NCBI GenBank assembly: GCA_029256645.1
Contig: JAQSXM010000080.1
Coordinates: 1-10,877, forward strand
Length of the DNA: 10,877 nucleotides
Source of the DNA: Sporomusa sp.
Lineage (GTDB): Bacteria; Bacillota_C; Negativicutes; Sporomusales; Sporomusaceae
Reading direction: 5' to 3'
Part shown: piece by piece, positions 1 to 6,207 of the stretch
Numbering within the stretch: position 1 is the first letter of the stretch
Layout: every line of letters starts with the position of its first letter
Program-made: the position numbers and the translations under genes
Notes under the pieces: model-generated
Seen by the model: the letters and a program-made list of their open reading frames with translations, nothing else
Told to the model about the DNA's origin: nothing
The model's database searches: none

Positions 1-698
1 TTGATGTTTTCAGCGTTGCCTTGCATTGTTTCCAGTACTTCATGATGGGTCAAGGGCTGGGGCGAGATCCCGGCGGCAAAGTTAGTAACCATGGAAACAG
101 TAGCATAACACATTTCAGCCTCGCGGGCTAAAACCACCTCAGGGACATTTGTCATGCCTACTACGTCACCACCAAATTTAGCAAACATCTTAATCTCGGC
201 AGGTGTTTCAAACCGTGGACCTTCAGTGCACACATAGGTGCCCTGCTGGTGAATCGATATACCAAGGTTTTGGGCCGCTGTGGTTAATACATTGCGCACT
301 GTCGGGCAATACGGCGTTGTTACATCAACATGAACTACGCCACGGTCGCCACCTTCGTAAAAAGTTGTTGTCCGATTTTTAACAAAATCAAGAAACTGGT
401 CAATGAGCACAAAATCACCTGGTTTCATGTCCAGATTAAGTGAACCTACTGCTGTTGTCGCAATAATATTTTGCACGCCAAGCTTCTTTATCGCCCAGAT
501 ATTAGCCCGGTAATTAATTAAATGCGGTGGGATAGAATGGCTGCTGCCATGACGTGGAATAAATGCAACCTCTTTACCGGCATATTCGCCACTTTTAAAG
601 CGCACTACGCCGTAAGGGGTAGCAATCTCTTGATCACGGATATTGTCCAAGATTCGTGGGTCGTATACGCCGGTTCCACCAATGATGGCAATCTTCAT
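1..698 (-). CDS. mtnP: MTAP/PNP-family nucleoside phosphorylase, probably 6-oxopurine or methylthioinosine type (3' end outside window)
   Basis: Cytosolic enzyme that splits a purine (methylthio)nucleoside with phosphate into free base and (methylthio)ribose-1-phosphate, in purine or methionine salvage. The first 232 residues are present; the family is usually about 260-275 long, so a short C-terminal piece lies beyond the left edge. Visible motifs are the phosphate-binding GGTG at residues 7-10, RHG at 49-51, NYRANIWA at 62-69, TEGPRFET at 158-165 and GMTNVPE at 181-187. The purine-recognition loop reads T-N-F-A-A-G, with Asn206 and Ala208 where adenine-specific MTAP has two Asp residues. 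As known for the family, Asn there goes with 6-oxopurine bases, so 'methylthioadenosine phosphorylase' may be a wrong label. The start is an ATG preceded by AGGGTG seven bases upstream. It follows ppaX by 15 bases and is probably co-transcribed with it. Confidence 0.9.
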   Translation of the reverse strand, partial: MKIAIIGGTGVYDPRILDNIRDQEIATPYGVVRFKSGEYAGKEVAFIPRHGSSHSIPPHLINYRANIWAIKKLGVQNIIATTAVGSLNLDMKPGDFVLIDQFLDFVKNRTTTFYEGGDRGVVHVDVTTPYCPTVRNVLTTAAQNLGISIHQQGTYVCTEGPRFETPAEIKMFAKFGGDVVGMTNVPEVVLAREAEMCYATVSMVTNFAAGISPQPLTHHEVLETMQGNAENI

Positions 699-713
699 AT
701 TTTATCACCCTGC

Positions 714-1361
714 CTATTTATTTTCTATGCCACATATACCAAGTAAATCTTCAATGGTGTTAAGTATATAATCGGGCTGTTCGGCCAGCAGGTCTTTCCA
801 ATCTAGCTGAGTCCAACGGACAGCAGCTGTTTTAACCCCGGCTGCGCGCGCGCTTGCCAAGTCGAAAGGACTGTCCCCTATCATTAGGCATTCGGACGGC
901 GCAAGCTTAATCTGTTCCAGTGCCAACTGTACCGGTTCTGGATCAGGCTTATGTTTGGAGCATTCCTCGTGACCGATAACAATAGTGAAATATTTGTCCA
1001 TGTCAAACAGGCGAAGCCCCCTTATGGCTGTACTTTTTGTCTTTGAAGTAACAATCGCCAGTAGTATGCCCTCATTATAGAGTTTTTGAATAGTTTCAGC
1101 TACACCGTCAAAACCAGTTGTCAGTTTATCATGGTGAACCAGATTGAACTCTCTGTAGGTTTTAATTAAATCTTCAACCTTATCAGGTCCATAATGCTCC
1201 ATCGCATCCCTAAGGGGCTTGCCAAAGAAAGCATAGACTTGCTGGGGAGTAAGTTGCCGCCCATAATGCTGCTCAAAGGTGTGCTGAAAAGATCGGACAA
1301 TCAGGTTAGAGGTATCAATCAGTGTACCATCCAGATCAAATAAAATTCCTTTGAATTTCAA
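714..1361 (-). CDS. ppaX: PpaX-like HAD pyrophosphatase/phosphatase
   Basis: Soluble HAD-superfamily hydrolase of 215 residues, very close in length and layout to Bacillus PpaX, which hydrolyses pyrophosphate released when HPr-Ser-P is dephosphorylated. Motif I is FDLDGT with nucleophile Asp9 and acid/base Asp11. Motif II is VTS at 104-106, motif III the KPDPEP stretch with Lys138, and motif IV GDSPFD at 162-167. The helical cap (about 16-85) contains a TYREFN..HHDKL segment that resembles PpaX. I chose a TTG start because AGGAGG stands six bases before it and the protein then opens just ahead of the catalytic DxD. A longer in-frame reading to 1487 would run through an intrinsic terminator and adds non-homologous residues. 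The gene precedes the MTAP-family phosphorylase by 15 bases. A phosphoglycolate phosphatase or another sugar-phosphate phosphatase is the main alternative, since HAD specificity is hard to read from sequence. Confidence 0.85.
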   Translation of the reverse strand: MKFKGILFDLDGTLIDTSNLIVRSFQHTFEQHYGRQLTPQQVYAFFGKPLRDAMEHYGPDKVEDLIKTYREFNLVHHDKLTTGFDGVAETIQKLYNEGILLAIVTSKTKSTAIRGLRLFDMDKYFTIVIGHEECSKHKPDPEPVQLALEQIKLAPSECLMIGDSPFDLASARAAGVKTAAVRWTQLDWKDLLAEQPDYILNTIEDLLGICGIENK

Positions 1362-1367
1362 TGTTGC

Positions 1368-1373
1368 CCTCCT
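1368..1373 (-). promoter_or_regulatory. Ribosome binding site deciding the ppaX TTG start
   Basis: A perfect AGGAGG on the minus strand lies six bases before TTG at 1361. No ATG or GTG with a comparable site exists near the conserved N-terminus, so this site fixes the start. Confidence 0.8.
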
Positions 1374-1394
1374 GAATAGAGTTAATGTAACCAG

Positions 1395-1428
1395 AAAAAC
1401 AGGAGCCTGGCTTGAGGCTCCTGTTTTT
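1395..1428 (-). terminator. Intrinsic terminator in the ppaX leader
   Basis: A perfect 13-bp inverted repeat (AAAAACAGGAGCC and its complement) encloses an 8-base loop and ends in a U5 run on the minus strand. It lies about 22 bases before the ppaX ribosome binding site and downstream of the membrane-protein gene that ends at 1606. It can end transcription of that upstream unit or, if ppaX is transcribed from the candidate promoter at 1502-1531, act as an attenuator. The stem is symmetric and could also work on the plus strand. Confidence 0.85.
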
Positions 1429-1501
1429 GCCCAGGTCATTGGCAAGTTAAAATTTAAGCCTGCCAGCTTATTGGAAAGATGAGCCAAAATGTCCGTTTTT
1501 C

Positions 1502-1531
1502 ATTAGAATGTGCTAATTTAAATAATGAAAA
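1502..1531 (-). promoter_or_regulatory. Candidate sigma-A promoter for ppaX-mtnP
   Basis: On the minus strand TTTTCA (1526-1531) is followed after 18 bases by TCTAAT (1502-1507), which matches the -10 consensus at five of six positions. Transcription would start near 1495 and give a leader of roughly 130 bases that contains the 1395-1428 terminator. The -35 match is only four of six. This is the best candidate seen for a unit that otherwise lacks a promoter. Confidence 0.35.
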
Positions 1532-1540
1532 TAACACACA

Positions 1541-1578
1541 AGCAGTAATCCTAACCTAAGAAATTCAAGATTACTGCT
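1541..1578 (-). terminator. Hairpin downstream of the TIGR04086-like gene
   Basis: A perfect 10-bp inverted repeat, AGCAGTAATC with GATTACTGCT, encloses an 18-base loop 27 bases after the stop of the membrane-protein gene. It is not followed by a clean U run (the minus strand continues TGTGTGTTATTTTC), so it may be a weak terminator or a 3'-end stabilising structure rather than a standard intrinsic terminator. Confidence 0.4.
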
Positions 1579-1605
1579 CCAAATCCCTGCTATTTGTTTT
1601 ATAAA

Positions 1606-2022
1606 TTACAAATTTACGCCAATAAATCCGCCAAGTGCTCCAGCCAAACTGCCAGCGGCAAACTTATTACTCAGCATGAGCCAGGATATTTGTTCCTGAC
1701 CCAATTCGATACCTATCCCCACTGAGAACAGCACATAAATTATGCCAACAGCACAGCCGATAATCAGGCCTTTGGCAGCTACCTGCTTGGCTGCATAGAT
1801 ACTACCGATAAAAATACTAGTTGTAGTTAATGCGACCATAATATATTCAAGATAGGTATCAATAAATCTATTTTCTGATATCAGGCTAATAAGCGAAAGG
1901 AATATGGCACAAATAAGCGATACCGCTATACTAACTGCTACTCCTTTAAAAATAGCCATAGAGATATTGGTATTACGCGGAGCTTGGGGGTAGTTTCTTG
2001 TCCGTCTGGAAACTTTGGCCAT
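1606..2022 (-). CDS. TIGR04086-like small integral membrane protein, function unknown
   Basis: A 138-residue membrane protein that resembles the uncharacterised TIGR04086 family found in Bacillota; no function is known to me. After a basic, polar N-terminus (RRTRN...PR in the first 16 residues) there are four hydrophobic segments at about 24-48, 58-78, 84-106 and 119-137. The last is Gly/Ala rich (AAGSLAGALGGFIG), as in tightly packed helices. The start is the ATG with GGAGGG six bases upstream; an in-frame extension to 2076 is possible but has no better site. It lies 75 bases after surE, and a weak TTGGCT-17-AACAAT pair in that gap might give it its own promoter. A hairpin and a strong terminator follow, so it is the last gene of the queD-queE-surE unit. 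The family call rests on size, topology and glycine pattern and is moderately secure; the membrane call is firm. Confidence 0.75.
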   Translation of the reverse strand: MAKVSRRTRNYPQAPRNTNISMAIFKGVAVSIAVSLICAIFLSLISLISENRFIDTYLEYIMVALTTTSIFIGSIYAAKQVAAKGLIIGCAVGIIYVLFSVGIGIELGQEQISWLMLSNKFAAGSLAGALGGFIGVNL

Positions 2023-2097
2023 AATACTCCCTCCTGCACAGTCCTTTATTGTTAAATTTATGCAAATAACAGCCAAATATGCGGACTAATTATAAAT

Positions 2098-2856
2098 TTA
2101 TAGCTCCCAATCCTCTATGGCTTTTATTATGCCATAGTTGGTCAAGTCAAAATGTATCGGTGTAACCGATACTTTTCCGCTTTTTACGGCGACTATATCG
2201 CTGTCTGGATCATTCTCACTTTCTGATACACGGCCGCTCATCCAATAATAGGTGCGACCTCTGGGATCCTGGCGGCGTTCAAAGGTATTTTCATAGCTGC
2301 GGACGCCAAGCTTGGTGACAACTATTTCCCTAAGCTGATCTTCGCCCAGCGCTGGAACATTGACATTGAGCAAAGTATTAGGTGGTAACCTTTTAGTGAT
2401 CATTTTTTCCACAATTTTTCTGGCAATTTTAGCTGCCGGTTCGAAATCGAACGGTTGCCAGCTGTCCAGCGACATGGCGATAGCCGGCAGTCCATGTAAT
2501 GCTCCTTCAATTGCGGCGCTCACTGTACCTGAATAAAGTACGTCAGTTCCCAGGTTTGAACCCTGATTAATTCCCGAGACAATTATATCAGGTTGGTCAT
2601 CTGTAAGCAGCGCCTCTAAGGCAACCTTAACACAGTCAGTCGGCGTGCCGCCAACCCTCCAGGCGCAAATTGCCGGGGTATTAATACAATGTTTATCAAC
2701 CCATATTGGATGATGTACAGTAATTGCCTGGCTTGATGCGCTTTTCTCACTGTCAGGTGCGATTACAGTAATTCTAGCAATTTGGGATAATTCCAGCCAT
2801 AGGGCTTTTATTCCTGGTGCATTGATACCGTCGTCATTGGTCAAAAGTATATGCAA
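2098..2856 (-). CDS. surE: 5'/3'-nucleotidase SurE
   Basis: Metal-dependent cytosolic phosphatase that removes phosphate from nucleoside 5'- and 3'-monophosphates, linked in other bacteria to stationary-phase survival. It has 252 residues, the usual length. The N-terminus reads LLTNDDG with the metal ligands Asp8 and Asp9, followed by PDSEKSASS with Ser39 and SGINQGSN with Asn97, which complete the known metal and phosphate site. The start is TTG: GGGAGG lies seven bases upstream and the protein then begins MHILLTNDDG as in homologues. A second in-frame TTG at 2871 would add five residues upstream of that site and is unlikely. It follows queE by only 19 bases, so it is almost certainly co-transcribed with queD-queE. 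A role in dephosphorylating nucleotides around the deazaguanine pathway is possible but unsupported by anything beyond position. Confidence 0.95.
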   Translation of the reverse strand: MHILLTNDDGINAPGIKALWLELSQIARITVIAPDSEKSASSQAITVHHPIWVDKHCINTPAICAWRVGGTPTDCVKVALEALLTDDQPDIIVSGINQGSNLGTDVLYSGTVSAAIEGALHGLPAIAMSLDSWQPFDFEPAAKIARKIVEKMITKRLPPNTLLNVNVPALGEDQLREIVVTKLGVRSYENTFERRQDPRGRTYYWMSGRVSESENDPDSDIVAVKSGKVSVTPIHFDLTNYGIIKAIEDWEL

Positions 2857-2863
2857 GGCACAG

Positions 2864-2869
2864 CCTCCC
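2864..2869 (-). promoter_or_regulatory. Ribosome binding site deciding the surE TTG start
   Basis: GGGAGG on the minus strand lies within the 19-base queE-surE gap, seven bases before the TTG at 2856. It rules out the longer in-frame start at 2871, which would place this site inside the coding region. Confidence 0.75.
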
Positions 2870-2875
2870 AATAAA

Positions 2876-3601
2876 TTATAATTGGCCCATAAACTTATGG
2901 GTCTGTGGAATTACCCTGACGTCTTCAAGCAGGTTAAGCGCTTCTGCCTGATAAGTAAGCATGGCATCCGGCTGAACGGCTGTAGAGGCATTACAGGGGG
3001 TAACCGGCTGCAGGATGAGCGGAATACGGTTATTGACTGAAGCCACCAAGTCAACGGCCTGTTTAAACTCGTCACTGCCAGTTTGCCCTGTGATAACCAG
3101 CTTAATAAAAACTTCTTTGCCAGCTGCCAGTCGCAAAAATTCATAATGCTCCTGCCAATATGCTTTTCCTGCGATACTCGGCAGTTTTAGGTCCATACTG
3201 ATAATATGTATATAGGGCAGCGCCTGGGCCAGTTTCTCAACCATAGTGCCATTTGTTTCAAGATATATCAGGCCTTTAAGTTTAGGTGCCAGCTTTATAA
3301 TGCTCTCAGTTTGCCCCAACGGCTCCCCACCGGTCAAACTAATCGAATGGTGTCTAATGGTTAAGAGCGAATTAATTCGTTGTGCGAGATAATCAATAGA
3401 CAATGGGTTAGCTATTTTGTCAAAAATTCGCTTGCCCGGGGCACACTCTACTAAAGCATGATCGCATAGCTTACGGGAATCAGGGGTATCACAATAATCA
3501 CAGGCTAAATTGCAGCCGGCAAAGCGCACAAATATCTGGCGAGTTCCGACATATAAGCCTTCCCCCTGAATCGAAGAAAATATTTCAATAATATTAGCCA
3601 T
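2876..3601 (-). CDS. queE: 7-carboxy-7-deazaguanine synthase QueE (radical SAM)
   Basis: Radical SAM enzyme that contracts the ring of 6-carboxytetrahydropterin to 7-carboxy-7-deazaguanine, the second committed step towards preQ0 and queuosine. The protein has 241 residues. FSSIQGEG at 8-15 and the CxxxCxxC cluster motif (Cys30, Cys34, Cys37; GCNLACDYCDT) bind the 4Fe-4S cluster and SAM. LTGGEP at 89-94 is the SAM amino-group motif, LETNGT and the C-terminal IPQTHKFMG segment are typical of QueE, and Cys46 and Cys53 are extra cysteines after the cluster. The ATG start has AGGGG six bases upstream, inside the last codons of queD, and only three bases separate the two genes, suggesting translational coupling. 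queC and queF are not in the window. Its substrate is the product of QueD, encoded just upstream. Confidence 0.95.
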   Translation of the reverse strand: MANIIEIFSSIQGEGLYVGTRQIFVRFAGCNLACDYCDTPDSRKLCDHALVECAPGKRIFDKIANPLSIDYLAQRINSLLTIRHHSISLTGGEPLGQTESIIKLAPKLKGLIYLETNGTMVEKLAQALPYIHIISMDLKLPSIAGKAYWQEHYEFLRLAAGKEVFIKLVITGQTGSDEFKQAVDLVASVNNRIPLILQPVTPCNASTAVQPDAMLTYQAEALNLLEDVRVIPQTHKFMGQL

Positions 3602-3604
3602 ATT

Positions 3605-3982
3605 TTACCCCTGAGGACAGTATTTGACAGCTGAACGCGGCGACTCCCATATTTGGACGCAGCGAATCTTGATATTCTCCTGAAAGACAGGATTAGCGGC
3701 AAGCGTATCGTAAATATATTTAGCAATATATTCAGCAGTTGGGGGAATTGTCTTGAATTCTGGCAGGTCATTAAGATAGTAGTGATCAAGATTATCTATT
3801 ACTTTGCCTACTTCGGCCTTAAGTTCTTTAAAATCCATAATCATACCTAACCGGTTAAGCTCGCGGCCGGAAACAGTGACTTCTACTTTCCAGTTATGTC
3901 CGTGTAACCGGCAGCATTTGCCCGGATAATCAGGCAACTGATGTGCAGCCTCAAATTCTGCAATAATGGTCAAATCATACAT
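3605..3982 (-). CDS. queD: 6-carboxy-5,6,7,8-tetrahydropterin synthase QueD
   Basis: Zinc enzyme that turns 7,8-dihydroneopterin triphosphate into 6-carboxytetrahydropterin, the substrate of QueE. It has 125 residues, normal for the family. Zinc ligands are His14 (FEAAHQL) and His27 and His29 (LHGHNW). The catalytic cysteine is Cys23 or Cys24 just before them, the Asp66-His67 pair forms the catalytic dyad, and Glu113 in WESP closes the pterin pocket. PTAEYIAKYI at 81-90 is a strong QueD signature. The ATG is preceded by GGGAGG at nine bases. It is the first gene of the queD-queE-surE unit, lying just after the glycosyltransferase terminator. I looked in its leader for a preQ1 riboswitch and did not see one. 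Confidence 0.95.
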   Translation of the reverse strand: MYDLTIIAEFEAAHQLPDYPGKCCRLHGHNWKVEVTVSGRELNRLGMIMDFKELKAEVGKVIDNLDHYYLNDLPEFKTIPPTAEYIAKYIYDTLAANPVFQENIKIRCVQIWESPRSAVKYCPQG

Positions 3983-4027
3983 GGTAAAATACCTCCCTGA
4001 TTAATAGGTTTTATCAGCAATCGAAGA

Positions 4028-4055
4028 AATATACTTGAATAGTTAGTACAGGCAA
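4028..4055 (-). promoter_or_regulatory. Candidate promoter of queD-queE-surE
   Basis: On the minus strand TTGCCT (4050-4055), a 16-base spacer and TATATT (4028-4033, five of six) lie between the upstream terminator and queD. The predicted start near 4021 gives a leader of about 40 bases. Confidence 0.45.
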
Positions 4056-4068
4056 TCTTACTATATGC

Positions 4069-4096
4069 AAAAAAAGATGAGTGTGAACTCACCTTT
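4069..4096 (-). terminator. Intrinsic terminator of the glycosyltransferase gene
   Basis: On the minus strand AAAGGTGAG, a six-base loop and CTCATCTTT form a nine-pair stem with one G-U pair, followed by a U run (the Us of 4069-4075 include the stem end). The stem begins inside the stop codon of the glycosyltransferase. The G-U pair becomes an A-C mismatch on the other strand, so it is directional. Confidence 0.8.
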
Positions 4097-5378
4097 ATTT
4101 TATAGCTTGCTTACTTAAGAGGTTTTCCTTGGTAAACTCGTCTGAATTATTTAGTAACATATCCCGATAGCTTAGGCTACGGGTATGTTCAGTATGGCTC
4201 CAGTTCCGGTCATTGCGGTGCAGGAAGCCCAGGAAAGTAATCGGTATCCAACTGTATACAAAGAGCGGGTAAAAAATTAAGTATAGCCATGTCTTCCAAT
4301 TAGCACGGATTTTGGCCAAAATAATGATTGGGAAAACATATTGGCCAATGGCAATGATGGTCCACACTTCTATGGGTAAAACCATATAGAGAATATTAGT
4401 ATAGAAAGGGACAATATGGTACAAATAGCTTAAAATAACAAATGTTGTCGATAATATCAAGAAATGCGGCTGGACAAGGTGCAGTACTCCATCTAAAATT
4501 CTTATGTCACGTCGCCTTATTCCCTCTACTAATAGTTTAGGGATATATCGCCCGGCAACATCAAAGTGACCTTGTGCCCAACGCTTGCGCTGTTTCCAGG
4601 ATTGCATGAAAGTAAGTGGCTTCTCGTCATAAACTATGGCGTCATGTGCCCAAGTAGTGCGAACACCAATTAATAATGTTTTCATGGTAAATTCCATATC
4701 CTCAGTAAGGCAGGTAGCACCCCAGCCAAACTTTTTTAGGATATCGGTAGAAATACACATCCCGGTTCCACCTAAGACACTTGATAAGCCTAGATTATAT
4801 TTAGCTAGATGCCAAATATGATTGACGACCCAGAAAGAAATGGCGAACGTTGCGGCAATCCAGGTATCATTAGGATTCTTTGCATTAAGATAACCTTGAA
4901 TGACCTTTTCTCCCTTGCACAGACGATTGTTCATTTCACTGAGGAAATTAGGATCAACGAGATTGTCGGCGTCAAAAACCACTACAGCGTCATATTGCTT
5001 TTTTAAAGCAAATAGCTTCTCAAACATCCATTCCATCGCATAGCCTTTGCCTCGTTGCTCAAGGTTAAAACGCTCGTACACAAGGGCACCAGCGTTTTTA
5101 GCAATCTGAGCGGTGGTATCTTTGCAATTGTCTGCTACAACATAGATGTCATAAAGGTCTTGGGGATAATTAAGTACATGCAGATTCTCCACCAACTGAC
5201 CGATTACCTGTTCTTCATTATGTGCAGCAACTATAATGGCAAATGTATTTTTAGGAGTTGTTATTTTATCCTCATGTCTTTTACAAATTCCAAAAAATGC
5301 AATGATAAAATAGTACAATGTAAAAAATACAATAATAAGTTGCATGGGAATCATTATGTAGTCAAAAATGTAATTCAT
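4095..5378 (-). CDS. Processive membrane glycosyltransferase, family 2 (BcsA/IcaA/NodC-like)
   Basis: Membrane enzyme that probably polymerises or transfers sugars from a nucleotide-sugar on the cytosolic face; the sugar cannot be read from the sequence. Of 427 residues, 8-32 form a transmembrane helix. A GT-A domain follows with AAHNEE (51-56), Asp83 in VADNC, DAD (136-138), the acceptor motif TED (225-227) and QRKRW (263-267), the QxxRW signature of processive beta-glycosyltransferases. Three or four helices fill about 300-386, and the tail has an NWSHTEHTR motif. No PilZ domain is present, so any c-di-GMP control would need a partner. The start is the ATG with GGGAGA seven bases upstream; an in-frame extension to 5411 would run into the palindrome at 5397-5434. 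It appears to be its own transcription unit, ended by the terminator at 4069. Poly-N-acetylglucosamine-type or other exopolysaccharide synthesis is the likeliest role. Confidence 0.85.
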   Translation of the reverse strand: MNYIFDYIMIPMQLIIVFFTLYYFIIAFFGICKRHEDKITTPKNTFAIIVAAHNEEQVIGQLVENLHVLNYPQDLYDIYVVADNCKDTTAQIAKNAGALVYERFNLEQRGKGYAMEWMFEKLFALKKQYDAVVVFDADNLVDPNFLSEMNNRLCKGEKVIQGYLNAKNPNDTWIAATFAISFWVVNHIWHLAKYNLGLSSVLGGTGMCISTDILKKFGWGATCLTEDMEFTMKTLLIGVRTTWAHDAIVYDEKPLTFMQSWKQRKRWAQGHFDVAGRYIPKLLVEGIRRRDIRILDGVLHLVQPHFLILSTTFVILSYLYHIVPFYTNILYMVLPIEVWTIIAIGQYVFPIIILAKIRANWKTWLYLIFYPLFVYSWIPITFLGFLHRNDRNWSHTEHTRSLSYRDMLLNNSDEFTKENLLSKQAIK

Positions 5379-5396
5379 GGACGATTCTCCCTTGTA

Positions 5397-5434
5397 AAAT
5401 CCTATAATCAAAATATATTTTGATTATAGGATTT
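5397..5434. repeat. Perfect 38-bp palindrome upstream of the glycosyltransferase gene
   Basis: Every base of 5397-5434 pairs with its mirror: the half-site is AAATCCTATAATCAAAATA, with the axis between 5415 and 5416. One arm holds a TATAAT that suits the -10 of the glycosyltransferase promoter, and the predicted start falls on the axis. The other edge is five bases from the ribosome binding site. It could be an operator, an AT-rich hairpin blocking translation of read-through mRNA, or a weak terminator after pssA, as the minus strand ends in UUUU. Confidence 0.9.
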
Positions 5435-5451
5435 ATTGGCGGTTTTCTTAA
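5423..5451 (-). promoter_or_regulatory. Candidate promoter of the glycosyltransferase gene
   Basis: On the minus strand TTAAGA (5446-5451, four of six) and a consensus TATAAT (5423-5428) are separated by 17 bases. The -10 lies inside the 38-bp palindrome, so a dimeric regulator bound there would overlap -10 and the start site near 5416. Confidence 0.5.
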
Positions 5452-5526
5452 ACTGTTTATAAATAATATGCATATGTTTCGGTTAAATGTGTATTTTTCC
5501 TGCTGTAACAGATTGACAAAATAAAT

Positions 5527-6207
5527 TTAAGTGGCAGAATGACGGTCAAATAAACCGAACAGAGTATTCAAAATGCCGAATAAGGAGTACACAAAAAATG
5601 GCACAAATAATACTGCATTAAGGGTTAAAAACAAAATATATACGCCTACAGCGACAGAAATGGCAACAGGAATTAACCGAACGGGCTCGCCGCCTTTACC
5701 TTTAAAATCAGGATATCTGATCGTGCTCACCATTAAATAGGCAAAAATTGCTACCATTAAGGGAAATATCCAACCGGACGGCTTCATACCTAATATGACA
5801 AAAGTTGCTACGACACAACCGGCAGTTGGGATTGGTAAGCCCATAAAATAGCCTTTAACGCTACCTGTATTAACATTAAATCTTGCTAAACGCAACGCGC
5901 CGCAAGTAGCGAAAGCAGCGGCAATAATATACCCAGCCATACCAAAGTCTTTGAGCATAAAAGCGTATGCTAAAATGGCGGGAGCTACGCCAAAGGAAAC
6001 CAAGTCACACAATGAATCAAGTTCTTTGCCAAAGTCACTGCTTACACCAAAGTATCGAGCAACCCGACCATCCAGACCGTCTGCGACCAGAGCAGCAATA
6101 ATTAATAATGCTGAACAGGTAAACTCACCTTGAAAGGTAAAGATAATGGCAAACATGCCCAACACTATGTTAACTGCTGTTAATATATTAGGAATAGCAT
6201 TTCTCAC
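5527..6207 (-). CDS. pssA: CDP-diacylglycerol-serine O-phosphatidyltransferase
   Basis: Integral membrane enzyme that makes phosphatidylserine from CDP-diacylglycerol and serine, the substrate of Psd encoded just upstream. In 226 residues the complete CDP-alcohol phosphotransferase motif D43-xx-D46-G-xx-A-R-x8-G60-xxx-D64-xxx-D68 is intact, with all four metal-binding aspartates. Several hydrophobic helices follow, and NVNTGSVKGYFMGLPIP (116-132) is typical of PssA rather than of phosphatidylglycerol-phosphate synthase. The start is GTG, overlapping the psd stop by four bases (GTGA), which implies translational coupling. AAGGA lies close by and GGGAGG 11 bases upstream. It ends 148 bases before the glycosyltransferase gene, with no standard terminator unless the palindrome at 5397-5434 serves as one. 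Confidence 0.93.
   Translation of the reverse strand: MRNAIPNILTAVNIVLGMFAIIFTFQGEFTCSALLIIAALVADGLDGRVARYFGVSSDFGKELDSLCDLVSFGVAPAILAYAFMLKDFGMAGYIIAAAFATCGALRLARFNVNTGSVKGYFMGLPIPTAGCVVATFVILGMKPSGWIFPLMVAIFAYLMVSTIRYPDFKGKGGEPVRLIPVAISVAVGVYILFLTLNAVLFVPFFVYSLFGILNTLFGLFDRHSAT

Noticed and set aside
522..746. Plus-strand open frame of 74 codons
   Set aside because: It lies wholly over the start of the MTAP-family gene and the end of ppaX on the other strand, has no convincing ribosome site and resembles no protein I know.
1362..1487. 42-residue N-terminal extension of PpaX from an upstream ATG
   Set aside because: It would translate through a perfect intrinsic terminator and bypass the AGGAGG-TTG start that fits the family N-terminus.
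3505..3789. Minus-strand 94-codon frame across queD and queE
   Set aside because: It overlaps two well-supported genes in another frame and shows no conserved motif; it is a frame shadow.
3983..4068. preQ1 riboswitch ahead of queD
   Set aside because: The leader shows neither the C-rich loop nor the A-rich pseudoknot tail of known preQ1 classes; only an ordinary promoter and ribosome site are visible.
5055..5423. Plus-strand 122-codon frame antisense to the glycosyltransferase
   Set aside because: Its Cys- and Asn-rich composition is that of a reverse-strand shadow, the opposite strand has strong family motifs, and no promoter or ribosome site supports it.
5512..5541. Plus-strand TTGACA (5513-5518) that might drive an antisense RNA into pssA
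   Set aside because: No acceptable -10 follows at 16-18 bases (AGAATG is the best), so the match alone is not enough.
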